Source: Choanephora cucurbitarum
Lineage: Eukaryota; Mucoromycota; Mucoromycetes; Mucorales; Choanephoraceae
DNA: 19,555 bases
Direction: 5' to 3'
Assembly: GCA_025331435.1 (NCBI GenBank)
Contig: JAIWNI010000231.1
Location: forward strand, 1 to 19,555
In this document: piece after piece, positions 1 through 8,972 of the stretch
Layout of the letters: each line of letters begins with the position of its first letter
Position numbering within the stretch: the stretch's first letter is position 1
The notes under the pieces: model-generated
What the model was told of the DNA's origin: nothing
Databases searched by the model: none
Seen by the model: only the letters and a program-made list of their open reading frames with translations
Position numbers and translations under genes: made by a program

Positions 1-2
1 TG

Positions 3-1858
3 GGTAAAATTCCTGCATTTCAATCTGGCCTATCTACTCATATTGTCCAGTCACTTACGGCTCAAGAACTTCTTACATCTGACTGTTCCACCTCAGCCCA
101 AGACATTTGGGACATTATCAAGAGAGAAGCACAAACATTTACTAAGGCTTACCAACTTGAAACCAACAAATGGCAAATAAAAACATTGAAGAAGTATCAG
201 TCAAAACGTAATCGTATTTTGCGTGACTACAAAAACACTGCCATCCTATCTTCAACGCTTCCTCAGGTGGAGCGCATAACTGACAGCTTACAACAAGAAG
301 TTACTCTTGTTAGCTCACTACAAGCTGGAAAATTCTGGCGCGAAAAAGGCGAACGTTCAGCTGGGCTTTTAAAATCACTTGTTGATGAACGAATGTCCCA
401 ATGCCATATCCCGGCTCTGTTTGACCCTCAACGAAATGAAACTGTCAGTACAACGGACGACAAAATTAGAGTCATGACAAATTACTATGAGAACTTATAT
501 CATCCTGATACAGTAGATCATCATGCAACTGACCAACTTCTAACAAGCTTACCGGGTCGCTCCATTACCCCCCAACAGGCGAGTATTTTGGTGGAACCTT
601 ACACCATGGATGACATATTAGAGGCCAGCCATCGCTCTCCTTGGAAAAGCAGCCCTGGTTCTGATGGTCTTCCATATTAAATATATGGCATTCTGTTGCG
701 TATTCCAGAATTGCGTAGTATCATCCTTAAGGTGTACAATGAAGCCTTAACTTTTGCTAAATTTCCACAATCTTGGTTGCTTTCAGTGATGACATTACTA
801 CCGAAAAAAGGCGACCTTTCTCAAGCCAAGAACTATCATCCTATTCAACTTGTCAATACTGATACCAAGATCTTCACTCGTTTGCTAAACAAAAAAATTA
901 TGCACGTCTCATCCCATATGATCAATCAGTTTCAGCTTGGCTTCTTACCTCACCGATTTATCGCTGAGCATGGACTCCTAACTCAAATGATCATTGAAAA
1001 CGCCACTAAATACCGCAACCATGCGACGAATGCCATTGGTATGCTACTTGACCAAGAAAAAGCCTACGACCGTGTTAATTTAGACTATCTTCGGCGAGTA
1101 CTTATACATGTTGGCTTTCCTTTTGGCATAGTCACCTCTTTGATACGTCTTTTCCGAGAAAACTCTATCCAGATTGTCATGAATGGATATTTGTCCCCCA
1201 CACTGGTACCCAAACATCGTGGTTTGAAACAAGGAGATCCAATTTCCTGTATCCTCTACAATTTTGCATTGGAACCGTTGCTTCGATCAATAATCCAAGA
1301 TGACTCATACCGAGGATATTTCTTTGTACAGCAGTATACACATGTCCCTGACATACCTCCCATTAAACTGCTTAGCTATGCTGATGATATGCTGGTTTTT
1401 CTGAAAGATCATGCTGACTTTAATCGCCTACGACTGCACTTAGCTTTATACAGTGCTGCGTCCAACGAAAATATCAACTTCAACAAAGTGGAAGCATTCG
1501 CTTTACTTGGTAGCAACCTAGACCATTATTGGCTTCCAGTACTTCAAGAATTTTCCATCACTAAGATATGGAATACTGGGGACAGAGAACAGGTAATTTT
1601 TCTTGGGTTCCCCCTTCTGCAATCTACTCTGCAGCGACAAACGTTTGTGGACACCTTTCTTGGAGGGCTTCAGCGTCTGTCAGATTTACACGCTCAGCGT
1701 AGACTGTCGGTCTTGGGCAGAGCAACAGTCGCCAACTCATTGATCCTAGCAAAATGTTGGTATATTCTACGGGTGGTGCCTCTCCCGCTTACCACTCTAG
1801 CAGCCATCAAGTCCATCATTTCCAAATTTGTTAGTCGAGGAATATTTCCTAGAATTAG
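3..1858 (+). pseudogene. LINE (non-LTR) reverse transcriptase, partial and interrupted by a stop codon
   Basis: One reading frame is open from base 3 to the stop at 678-680, then continues in the same frame from 681 to a stop at 1863-1865 that is supplied by the next element. The protein is a LINE reverse transcriptase, which copies element RNA into DNA at a nicked target. Seen: a linker region (3-600), the finger motif NYHPIQLVN (family norm N-[YW]-R-P-I, so Arg is replaced by His), motif A LLDQEKAYDRV (about 1044-1076), motif B GLKQGDPIS (about 1222-1248) and catalytic YADD at 1377-1388. The upstream endonuclease would lie before the window. The downstream connector and C-terminus are missing because the frame runs straight into the inverted repeat of KDZ-1. 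The TAA at 678-680 falls between well-conserved stretches, so it is a nonsense change, not an intron. The copy is dead; the exact LINE clade was not determined. Confidence 0.93.
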
Positions 1859-2034
1859 CACCTAGTATTTATTTCTCCGTTGCAAATCTAGCAAAAAAAT
1901 ATTGCTGGTAAATAAATTTATTTACCTGCTAACGTTGCAAGAAAAAATTATTTACCATACAAAAAGTTTATTTACCATACAAAATGTTTATTTACCTGCT
2001 TAAACCTATTCTGATCTGGCTTCGAAATTAAACA
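1859..2034 (+). repeat. Left terminal inverted repeat of KDZ-1
   Basis: About 176 bp. It matches the reverse complement of 8816-8971 almost base for base from CACCTAG to the TTCGAAATTAAACA block, with a few substitutions. It contains a perfect 20-bp palindrome, GGTAAATAAATTTATTTACC, at 1907-1926. It also has an extra tandem copy of a 20-bp unit (1950-1969 and 1970-1989) that occurs once in the right repeat and explains the length difference. Confidence 0.93.
1907..1996 (+). promoter_or_regulatory. Repeated TTTATTTACC boxes inside the KDZ-1 terminal repeat
   Basis: The 10-mer TTTATTTACC (or GGTAAATAAA on the other strand) occurs at 1907-1916, 1917-1926, 1967-1976 and 1987-1996, with a one-mismatch copy at 1947-1956. 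The right repeat has GGTAAATAAA boxes at 8854-8863, 8904-8913 and its partner at 8914-8923. Short repeated motifs inside terminal repeats are commonly transposase-binding sites in cut-and-paste elements; that role is inferred here. Confidence 0.5.
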
Positions 2035-2102
2035 TATTGCTTTAAGCACAAAACTTTGGGACTGTTATTCTTCTATTGAATTGTTTTATTTTATTTTTTA
2101 TT

Positions 2103-5100
2103 TTATTCATCTTCTTCTTCTTCATCATCATCATCATTATCTTCATCTTCTTCATCTTCTTCGTCTTCTTCTCCATCTTCATCATCTTCTTCATCATCTA
2201 CAATCAGTTCGCCTCCATCTGTTACAACTTCATCGGCAGAGTCATCCAAGAAAGGAGTGTCTAAAAAGGCCTTGGCTCTTTCTTTGATGGCCAGCAGCAT
2301 TCTCTCCTCTTGTTCGAGGAATGCTGCATGACCACACTCATTTGATTTGAGTGCAACCCTGATACTTCTTAGTTTGCACTCAAGGTTGCGTACAAACCGT
2401 TCATCTTCAGCCTATCGCGATATATTAGCACGTTTGTCGACCAATGAATTGTATGTCTGTATGACTTACATGCAAAAAAAGATGTTCTTCTTTAGCCCTG
2501 CAATACTTGTGCCATGTCAACACCCTTTCCGGTAAAGAAGCTTCTTCTTTAGAGTACTTCCTGATAGCTGTTTCCAGACTATCAAGAGAGTATTTGTCTC
2601 TTTGTTCTTGGTCTATTTAACAGGTTTAGTTGACCTGTCATTTTTTCTATGTAAATAATCTGCTGACTTACTGCAGTTGTGAGCTAAGTGTTCATTGAGT
2701 TTTTCAACGAGCATCTTTGCATTGCTGACAATGTTTTTAATGGCAACAATCAGACGGGTAGCCTTTTTTGTGCCTTGATTGAATCAAAAGTGTTAGAGGA
2801 TGTTGTATCATTTGTATAGAATGGTCCTACCAATTTTGCCACTTCCGGCGAGCTGCTTCTCTTTGAGTGCGAGAGCAAACACATATTTTTTAACAAGTAT
2901 GATTAGAAAATCAGTGACTTCAGAGTTGATGGCATTGTTGAGGTCTTCGTCAACAACCTCGGGTAAACTTTGTGTGGTAAGACGAAGAATACCAAAGGTA
3001 CCAGAAAGCTTTGCTTTTTCTTTTGCAATTATTTTTGAAGAAGTGTCACTAAAGAGATTGAGCTTAATGCCATGTTTCTTACAATAAGATTTAACTTACA
3101 TGCACTCTATATATTCTAGTTTCTTCTTGTTTGCTAGATATTTATAGTGATCCTTGTTGAGTAATTTTTTTTTGGTTATATCTTTTAAATTTTTAAAGTA
3201 TTTTTCTGACAATGGTAAAGCCATCAACTCCTTGACTGACTTCCATTCTTCTTCTACATTTTTTTCTTGATTGTTATGATTTTTTAAAATTTTTTCTATG
3301 TTCTTTTTTTGTTTTTAATTTGCTCGGCTACATGATGAAGATGTTAAAACAAAGATGCATGTTGGTTGACCTAAAGATGACTTACGCAACTCGAGCATTT
3401 TTTGGTAGGTAAAGTGTTCTACCGAGTCTGTGATTGCCAAGAGGCGGTTTCTACTGGACATGCTCCGCGTCATTGACACGAAACCGTCCAAGTAGGACCA
3501 GAACCTCTCACAGCCCTCGCCGTCAGTACACCCAAAGTTAGGGATATACTTCGGGTTGTAGTTCACTTGGCAAGCCATAGTATGGGCGTATGCATGAAAT
3601 GCAGTGACTCCATACCAGGTATCGTTCTTCAATACTGGAAAGGATCTCTAACAAGCAATATTATTAATTTTTTGACATATGTACCATGATTCAATAATAA
3701 AGTTATTTACTTCCAGGCCTTTTCTAACAAGACAGGCAATGTCATACATGATCCCGTACTTTGTGCTTTCTGGGTTGTTCTCAACCATGTACCCAACACA
3801 GGCCAGGGCATACTTGTGGCTATTCAAGTTGGATGTTAGAAACCAGATTTGTAAACCATTTGTTAACTTACCCTTCACCACCGTACATGTTGTACATGCG
3901 CTCAGGCACGCCATGTCGAGCACATGAAAGCGAGAAGACGCCAGTTTCAGCATATCTGCCGCTGGAGTTGTTGCGGTTGTTGTTGCCGCTTGCCTTGAAT
4001 GAGTTGTCAATCAAGGCATCAACAGAGCACTATACTATATGTCAGTTTATGCCACACATTCAATTCGAGCAATTAATCATTACATCTTCTTCGTTTTTCA
4101 ACTTGTCGGCAATAGCAGCGGCAGCATCGACTTCCTCCTTGGATCCCCAAAGGGATGTTTCCCCGGACGAAACAGAGAACAGCCCATCAAGGGGAAGTTC
4201 CCTTTGAGAGACGTCATCTCTTCTCTTCAGCTGCATGTTGCCATCCATGCTGACAATCTTGCGCTCTGCATTCTATTTACAACATAGTCATTAAACAAAT
4301 GATGACTACTTTATATACTTCAGGTAATTACCTCACAAGCAAGACAGTTCTTCAGCTTTTCAATTGCATTGACTTGCTTGACATAATCGCTTGCATATCG
4401 TGTCAAGCGTCTGTATTTCAGATAAACTGAATTCAGCAAGTGATTCTTTACAACATCACACTAAAAAGCTCAGTTAAGTAGGTATGTTATTATAAGAAGT
4501 TAGATAATGTTTTATAATCACCTTTCTCACTACAGATGCGAGGCCATAATTCTGGTTCAAAATGTTCGCAAAGCAATGGTTTGAAATTTGACCATTCATC
4601 TTCAAGAGGTGGAGAAAGTCAAGCATTCCAAAATGAAATGCCTTTCGAGGCATAACAAGACTGGCTGGCATGAACTGCTTCAGCAACAGTTGTTCGAAAA
4701 GAGGATTGCAGCTACAGTTCTTGACTAATACTTTTTGAATTGCTAGTTGTCAATAAAAAATAAAATCATTAGAATCAGTGCTCGTTTTATGTTTCAAAAA
4801 TACAAAGTACCATCCATAAAGTAAAGTGTGATTTCTGTAGTTTTCTGATCGCTACAAACACAATCACACGTCTCAAAGCTGACACTTGTTTGAGACATGG
4901 TAGGGCGGCCGTTGATCTCATATGACTTGAGAAACAAGTCCCTGATCTTGTTGGACTCTTGAGCCCAACGAAGATTGTTTTCAATAGACTGAGATGGTCT
5001 GGCATCTTCGTCAATATCAACCCATTGACTATCATTATCAATGAGATTGATATCAGAGTCAAAATCAGCTTGGCCTTGAGCAAGCATGATTCTTCTTCTG

Positions 5101-5310
5101 AGGCTCTCCTCTTCCTCTTCGTTCTTTCTTGTTTGCTCCTTGAGCTTTTCTTGCTTCGCATTTTGCTCAGCCCATTTACCAAATTTCAGAGCATCGTCCA
5201 TTTGCTTTGCTCTGACAGCGTCGAAATACTTTTCAGCGCCCTTCTTTGTAAGTTTCTTTGCACCAGAATTGAAAGAAGATTCCGGAGTAAGGGTTGCTGC
5301 GTTTAGACAT
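2103..5310 (-). CDS. KDZ-1 transposase: CxC1 cysteine cluster, KDZ catalytic core, acidic tail (12 exons)
   Basis: Likely nuclear cut-and-paste transposase of the element. Exons on the minus strand: 5310-4811, 4742-4522, 4460-4332, 4272-4084, 4029-3872, 3819-3711, 3647-3386, 3295-3100, 3048-2831, 2773-2672, 2612-2470, 2411-2103; introns 51-90 bp with GT...AG ends. From ATG 5201 the exons sum to 2,427 nt (808 aa) and every junction keeps phase. Order: charged coiled coil (residues 1-45), CxC1 cysteines (C112, C114, C116, then C140, C142), D257 in DGNMQLK, a CARHGVPER block, D389 in YDIACL, HAYAHTMACQ, and GEGCERFWS (E443/E446); the D-D-E roles are inferred from family layout. Residues 778-808 are almost only Asp and Glu. 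The better-placed start, ATG 5308-5310, is one base out of frame, so either a frameshift or a shorter N-terminus applies. Homologous exon by exon to the copy at 14821-19555. Confidence 0.87.
2106..2198 (+). repeat. Imperfect trinucleotide tract (TCT/TCA) coding the acidic tail
   Basis: The plus strand is a run of CTT, CAT and ATC triplets. Read on the minus strand it is GAA/GAT/GAC and encodes the Asp/Glu tail of the KDZ-1 transposase, ending at TAA (2105-2103). Several AATAAA-like signals overlap and follow the stop. As a slippage-prone tract its length probably varies between copies. Confidence 0.8.
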
Positions 5311-5326
5311 GTTAAGTTGAATGTAT

Positions 5327-5362
5327 TTAGTTTTTAGAAAGAGATAAAAGTAAAAGAAAGAG
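5327..5362 (-). promoter_or_regulatory. Pyrimidine-rich leader before the KDZ-1 transposase start
   Basis: On the minus strand, a C/T-rich tract lies about 17-52 nt before ATG 5310. The KDZ-2 transposase has a similar tract at about 14755-14798, 23-66 nt before its first ATG. Pyrimidine-rich tracts just upstream of starts are common in fungal promoters and leaders. The shared position supports 5310 as the original start, despite the one-base frame problem. A regulatory role is inferred. Confidence 0.35.
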
Positions 5363-7480
5363 GGTTTTTGATTCTGTTCCTGAATGTTTTGAATAAAATT
5401 ACAAATCATATATTTTACTATCTACGATATAACTACAAGCAATTGTTGTTTCATAGAGAAAAAGTAATCAATGTGATGTGAATCATTACTGTTTGATATA
5501 TAAGTTTGGCCATTGCAAAAAGCATCCTGACGAGAGATGTAAATTGAAAAGACGTTTATTATTATTTCTAATGTGTCAATGCACAAATGCTTAATATTAC
5601 ATTAATATGCCAAATGTCATAGTTCCTTAAAGAATGATCGTAAATCAATTATGTTTAGCTTCCTATTATCACAGAAACTAAAGAGCAAAGTGCACATAAT
5701 GTTTTCTGGTAAACAACGATAAAAGAATCAAACCAACTTCTAATAAAGCGTTTACGATCTTCACATTATGGCTTTCAGCATTCATAAAACAATTAACAAG
5801 ATTGCGGCTCATCAGAACAAAACAAAATGACCAATATAATAAAGCTAGCTTATATCATGTTAAATGGAAGTAGTGGAGTTCTTTATTGCACTGGAATACA
5901 TCATAGACCAACATTTGAATGTCTTAAGGCTCATGTTGTTAAGCATGAGAATTTAAAATAAGCTTTTTTGAAGTTTTTATTTGCTTCAATCGCTAACACT
6001 GTGATTGCATTAGCGTGCTCAATTATGCAAGTTTAACGTATGCTAAAGTCATTATTGACAAAGCTATTTTGGCTCAAACAGTCGATAACAGTTAGTTTGC
6101 TTGTTGTTACTTTGTCAGGTGTTCCAAGAGTATGGCGGCTATTATATATTCCGATAATCCACCATCCAACCTCGAGATTAATAGTAATCAAGATCATCTG
6201 AGCTCAAAACAATAAATTTTTTTTATTAAACAACCAATGAAGCTGTTACAACGCTGTCATGACTCATTTTTTTTATACTTCGACCCTTGTAATTTCTAGA
6301 TTTTTTTTCTTTGTTTTCTTTATTTTCTTTACCTGTTTTGCTTGCGTATACACCTTGCAGCTGCTCATCATTAGTGTCTTCATTCAACATCATCTTGCCT
6401 ACTTTCCTAACAAGCAACAGTTTCTTTTTGTCCAGCAAACCTCTTGCAATATAACTATAAACATGACGATTCAGCACATCTTTTTAAAGGTATAAGTATC
6501 ACTTGTTATATGAAATAGTTTGAAGTACTAGTCTTTATGCTGTAGAACAAAGTGTAGATGGCCTTATGGACTTCCACGCACATCAAGTGCAGCAGTAGTT
6601 TTGCCTTTGTAGAGCTTGGGTGCTCCATGCATGTCTTGAAGTCAATGCTGAGAATGCCCATGCTTCAACTAGGCTTACTTCTGTATTATTATCGATTGTT
6701 TAATGAAATAAATATATGAAATGGTTTGCAATTAGACTTGTTCAGAGTAATGATTATCTCGCTTGGCTTGATTTTGTTTTGATTTGTTGTTGTAGTGTTA
6801 GAGCAGTTAGTGCTTCACTCTTCGTGAACTTCATAAAATTAATAAGCTGAAAGACTAGACGAAGACATCATATGAAAGTTATATGTTGCCCAAACAACAG
6901 ACATATGTGCGCAAACCAAGTCTTACATGAGAACTAATAACTACACCATCTGCACGATGTTCAATGAAATCCCCTGAAGTACTTCATTCTTATATGATTA
7001 TATCTATTATATTAAAACCAGAGATGTAGGTATTTTTTAAAGCAAACTGATTTATTTAAAATAGCTTCTTAAATATATGTACTCCTTGTGTCAAGAGCAA
7101 AAGACAACTGGCGATACAAATCGTCTTGTATCAAACAAGTGAAATGTAAAGACAGAAACCTTTGAATCTCTGTTAACAGGGGGCCATGACTTCGAACAAA
7201 AAGTATAGTTCAACGCGTCTTAAACCGAGATAAAATAAAAGCTTTCTTGAGAATATTCGCGGTAGTCTTCACTAAGGCCGAGATAGCTCTTGTATATCTC
7301 TATCTGCTTGCAACTACTAGCATGCTTGCCCTTGAACTAAAATAGTATTAAAAAGCAGAAATTTGGTTTGTACTTACCTTACAATATTTGTTTTGAAATG
7401 AAAGAAAGAGAAAAAGAAAAAATTAATTACCAGGGCAGGGGTTGCTTATAACACATTATGGAGTTTGAAAATATGACTGT
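5363..7480. other. Gap between the two KDZ-1 genes; AT-rich, mostly non-coding
   Basis: About 2.1 kb lies between the transposase leader and the end of gene A. I see no long open frame, tRNA-like fold or nested element with recognisable ends. The only coding-like patches are on the minus strand at 6660-6508 and 6477-6226, listed separately. The matching interval in KDZ-2 (12502-14760) is also gene-poor and of similar length, so the gap is probably an ancestral feature of the family. Confidence 0.6.
6226..6660 (-). CDS. Possible small lysine-rich protein or gene remnant inside KDZ-1
   Basis: Two short minus-strand open stretches lie end to end. An ATG frame at 6660-6508 encodes about 50 residues beginning MGILSIDFKTCMEH. 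A frame starting at a TTG codon (6477-6226) encodes 83 residues ending in a Lys/Asn/Glu-rich tail (KTGKENKENKEKKSRNYKGR) and a stop. They could be two exons of a third small gene in the same direction as its neighbours. However, I recognise no family, see no clear matching splice pair, and found no counterpart in KDZ-2. A chance pair of open frames in AT-rich DNA is quite possible. Confidence 0.2.
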
Positions 7481-8748
7481 TTAGTACTCTTCCATTTCTT
7501 CAGGCGAAGCAGGAAGGGAAGAAACAGAAGGAGAAGCGCAAGCAGTTACGTTGATGCTTCCATTGTGAAGACCAATGGTCATTTGCCTTAATGTTTCGAT
7601 ATCGGCCATATTCAATCGATACCGGCCATTGGTCTCATCACCTGGGAATCGAGGTCCAAGGGCAGAGAAGGCAAGACTGGCTTCCAGAATCAGGGCTCAA
7701 CAGACTTACCTAAGGAATATGAATGATCTTGTCATTCTTCTTGTATTGTCCTGTATACAACATTATCAGCCATTAGCCTATCGTATTAAATTTACTTACT
7801 GTAGAGTCCCTAAAACTGTACTTAAGATGTACTTCCTCAAGTAGGCCTTCTTCTTGCTCTTGGCATCACTGTTTCTACAGTCCAAGGATTCGAAAGAATC
7901 AACTTTGGGGTCTTGAAGACACTCAAGTGCCCCATAGCTAATTCTTTCCTTTTCTAAAAAATAAAGATGTTAAAGTTAGACAAGTGTTGTAGAGATATTG
8001 CATATTAATCATACCTGTAGAGACAGGAGCAACGTCCTGATCCTTGCGGATTACCATTCGCTGAAATACAGCGTGGACCACACGATTTCTCAACGCAGAG
8101 TTCACTTGCGTTTGAAAGGCTTCACCAACAGCTATAGTAGTTGTAGCGCATATGTTATCTACTAGTAAAGTACAAAGTGTTTTCAAGTTACTTACCACTG
8201 TTTGCATACCATTCAGATACGTCGGGCAGTTCAGTCATGTCGGTGGCATTAATGATTACTACGTGAGTGTTGAACTCACTTAGCAACCATTTACAGAAGC
8301 CTTTCATTTGCTGGATGCTGTTGGCCAGCAACTGACTCGTCGAGGATTCAGATACCTGAGAAACAGTGCAGTTGAATGCCTGAGTCTCTTTTTCCAACTC
8401 GACAAGTTCAGGTGCTTTCTTGTCAACCAAACCCTTGTAAGTGCGACGAATTTTTTTATAGTCGTCAGGACGTATAAAGTGCAAGCCCTTCTTGCGGCTG
8501 TTATGCAAGTATTGTTGCCATCTGTTTCTTCTTCTTCTTATCTTTAGAGAAACAAAGACAGACTTGACCATAGGGATCATCTGGGGAGCCAGACGACCAA
8601 CACCATATAACTGGACTTTCTGTTTGTCTTCTTCAGGGTGATTCTCAAAGAATTTTCTCAGAAGTTCTTCCAATTCTTCCAAGTAGCTCTTAAGGTGAGG
8701 CTTTTCTTGTAGCGTTTGTTCTGATGGCGTGAAGAGTTTAGCAATCAT
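7481..8748 (-). CDS. Gene A of KDZ-1: conserved companion protein of unknown function (4 exons)
   Basis: I do not recognise this family. Start ATG 8748; proposed exons 8748-8196, 8131-8015, 7953-7800 and 7676-7481 keep phase and give 339 aa ending SPEEMEEY; the last acceptor is provisional. Visible: an N-terminal acidic/leucine helix (residues 19-35), a motif HPEEDKQKVQLYGVGRL (37-53), an Arg/Lys-rich patch (69-76), then WQQYLHN, and a middle region with CKWLLSEFNTHVV. There is no signal peptide or membrane segment. It is transcribed toward the transposase and starts 68 bp inside the right terminal repeat. A homologue in the same place and order occurs in KDZ-2 (11354-12501), with conserved LQxxPHLK, HPEED...VQL.G.GRL, QQ.LHN and SEF..H. 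blocks. The basic patch suggests nucleic-acid contact and a helper role in transposition, but that is inference. Confidence 0.75.
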
Positions 8749-8815
8749 TTTCGAAAAATAACAGGGACGAGAAAAGAGAAGGCTTGTAAAAATAGGCACA
8801 GTGGAAGACTTTTGC

Positions 8816-8971
8816 TGTTTAATTTCGAAGCCTGATCGGGATAGGTTTAAGCAGGTAAATAAACTTTTTGTATGGTGAATAATTTTTTCTTGCAACGTTA
8901 GCAGGTAAATAAATTTATTTACCAGCAATATTTTTTTGCTAGATTTGCAACGGAGAAATAAATACTAGGTG
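8816..8971 (-). repeat. Right terminal inverted repeat of KDZ-1
   Basis: About 156 bp, reverse complement of 1859-2034. The same palindrome lies at 8904-8923 and a further GGTAAATAAA box at 8854-8863. Gene A starts 68 bp inside its inner edge. The outer end reads ACTAGGTG and directly abuts the MULE-OTU reading frame. Confidence 0.93.
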
Positions 8972-8972
8972 A

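Larger units (their letters stand above)
1859..8971 (-). mobile_element. KDZ-1: complete KDZ-type DNA transposon, 7.1 kb, two genes
   Basis: The element is bounded by near-identical inverted repeats (1859-2034 and 8816-8971), both starting CACCTAGTATTTATTTC. On the minus strand it carries gene A (8748-7481), then a CxC1/KDZ transposase (about 5310-2103). Gene A begins about 70 bp inside the right repeat and the transposase ends about 70 bp inside the left one, so the genes fill the element except for a 2.2-kb gap between them. KDZ (Kyakuja-Dileera-Zisupton) is a known superfamily of eukaryotic cut-and-paste transposases, first described in fungi and algae. No 8-bp target duplication is visible: flanks read AGAATTAG and AGGTATCT, sharing only AG next to each end. 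The left flank is a LINE and the right flank a MULE gene. Confidence 0.88.

Noticed and set aside
2076..2287. Plus-strand open frames rich in Phe/Ile or His/Leu
   Set aside because: They are antisense readings of the trinucleotide tract that codes the acidic tail of the KDZ-1 transposase on the minus strand.
3078..3099. A 22-bp intron in the KDZ-1 transposase
   Set aside because: The TCTCTTTAG acceptor at 3049-3057 gives a normal 51-bp intron in the right phase.
3679..4287. Several plus-strand open frames of 80-150 residues
   Set aside because: They lie opposite transposase exons 4-6, cross their splice sites and have no recognisable domain.
4959..5337. Plus-strand hydrophobic open frames
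   Set aside because: Antisense to the charged coiled-coil first exon of the KDZ-1 transposase.
8162..8195. A 34-bp intron in gene A of KDZ-1
   Set aside because: Too short compared with the 50-70 bp introns around it; using the later acceptor (exon start 8131) gives 64 bp and keeps phase.
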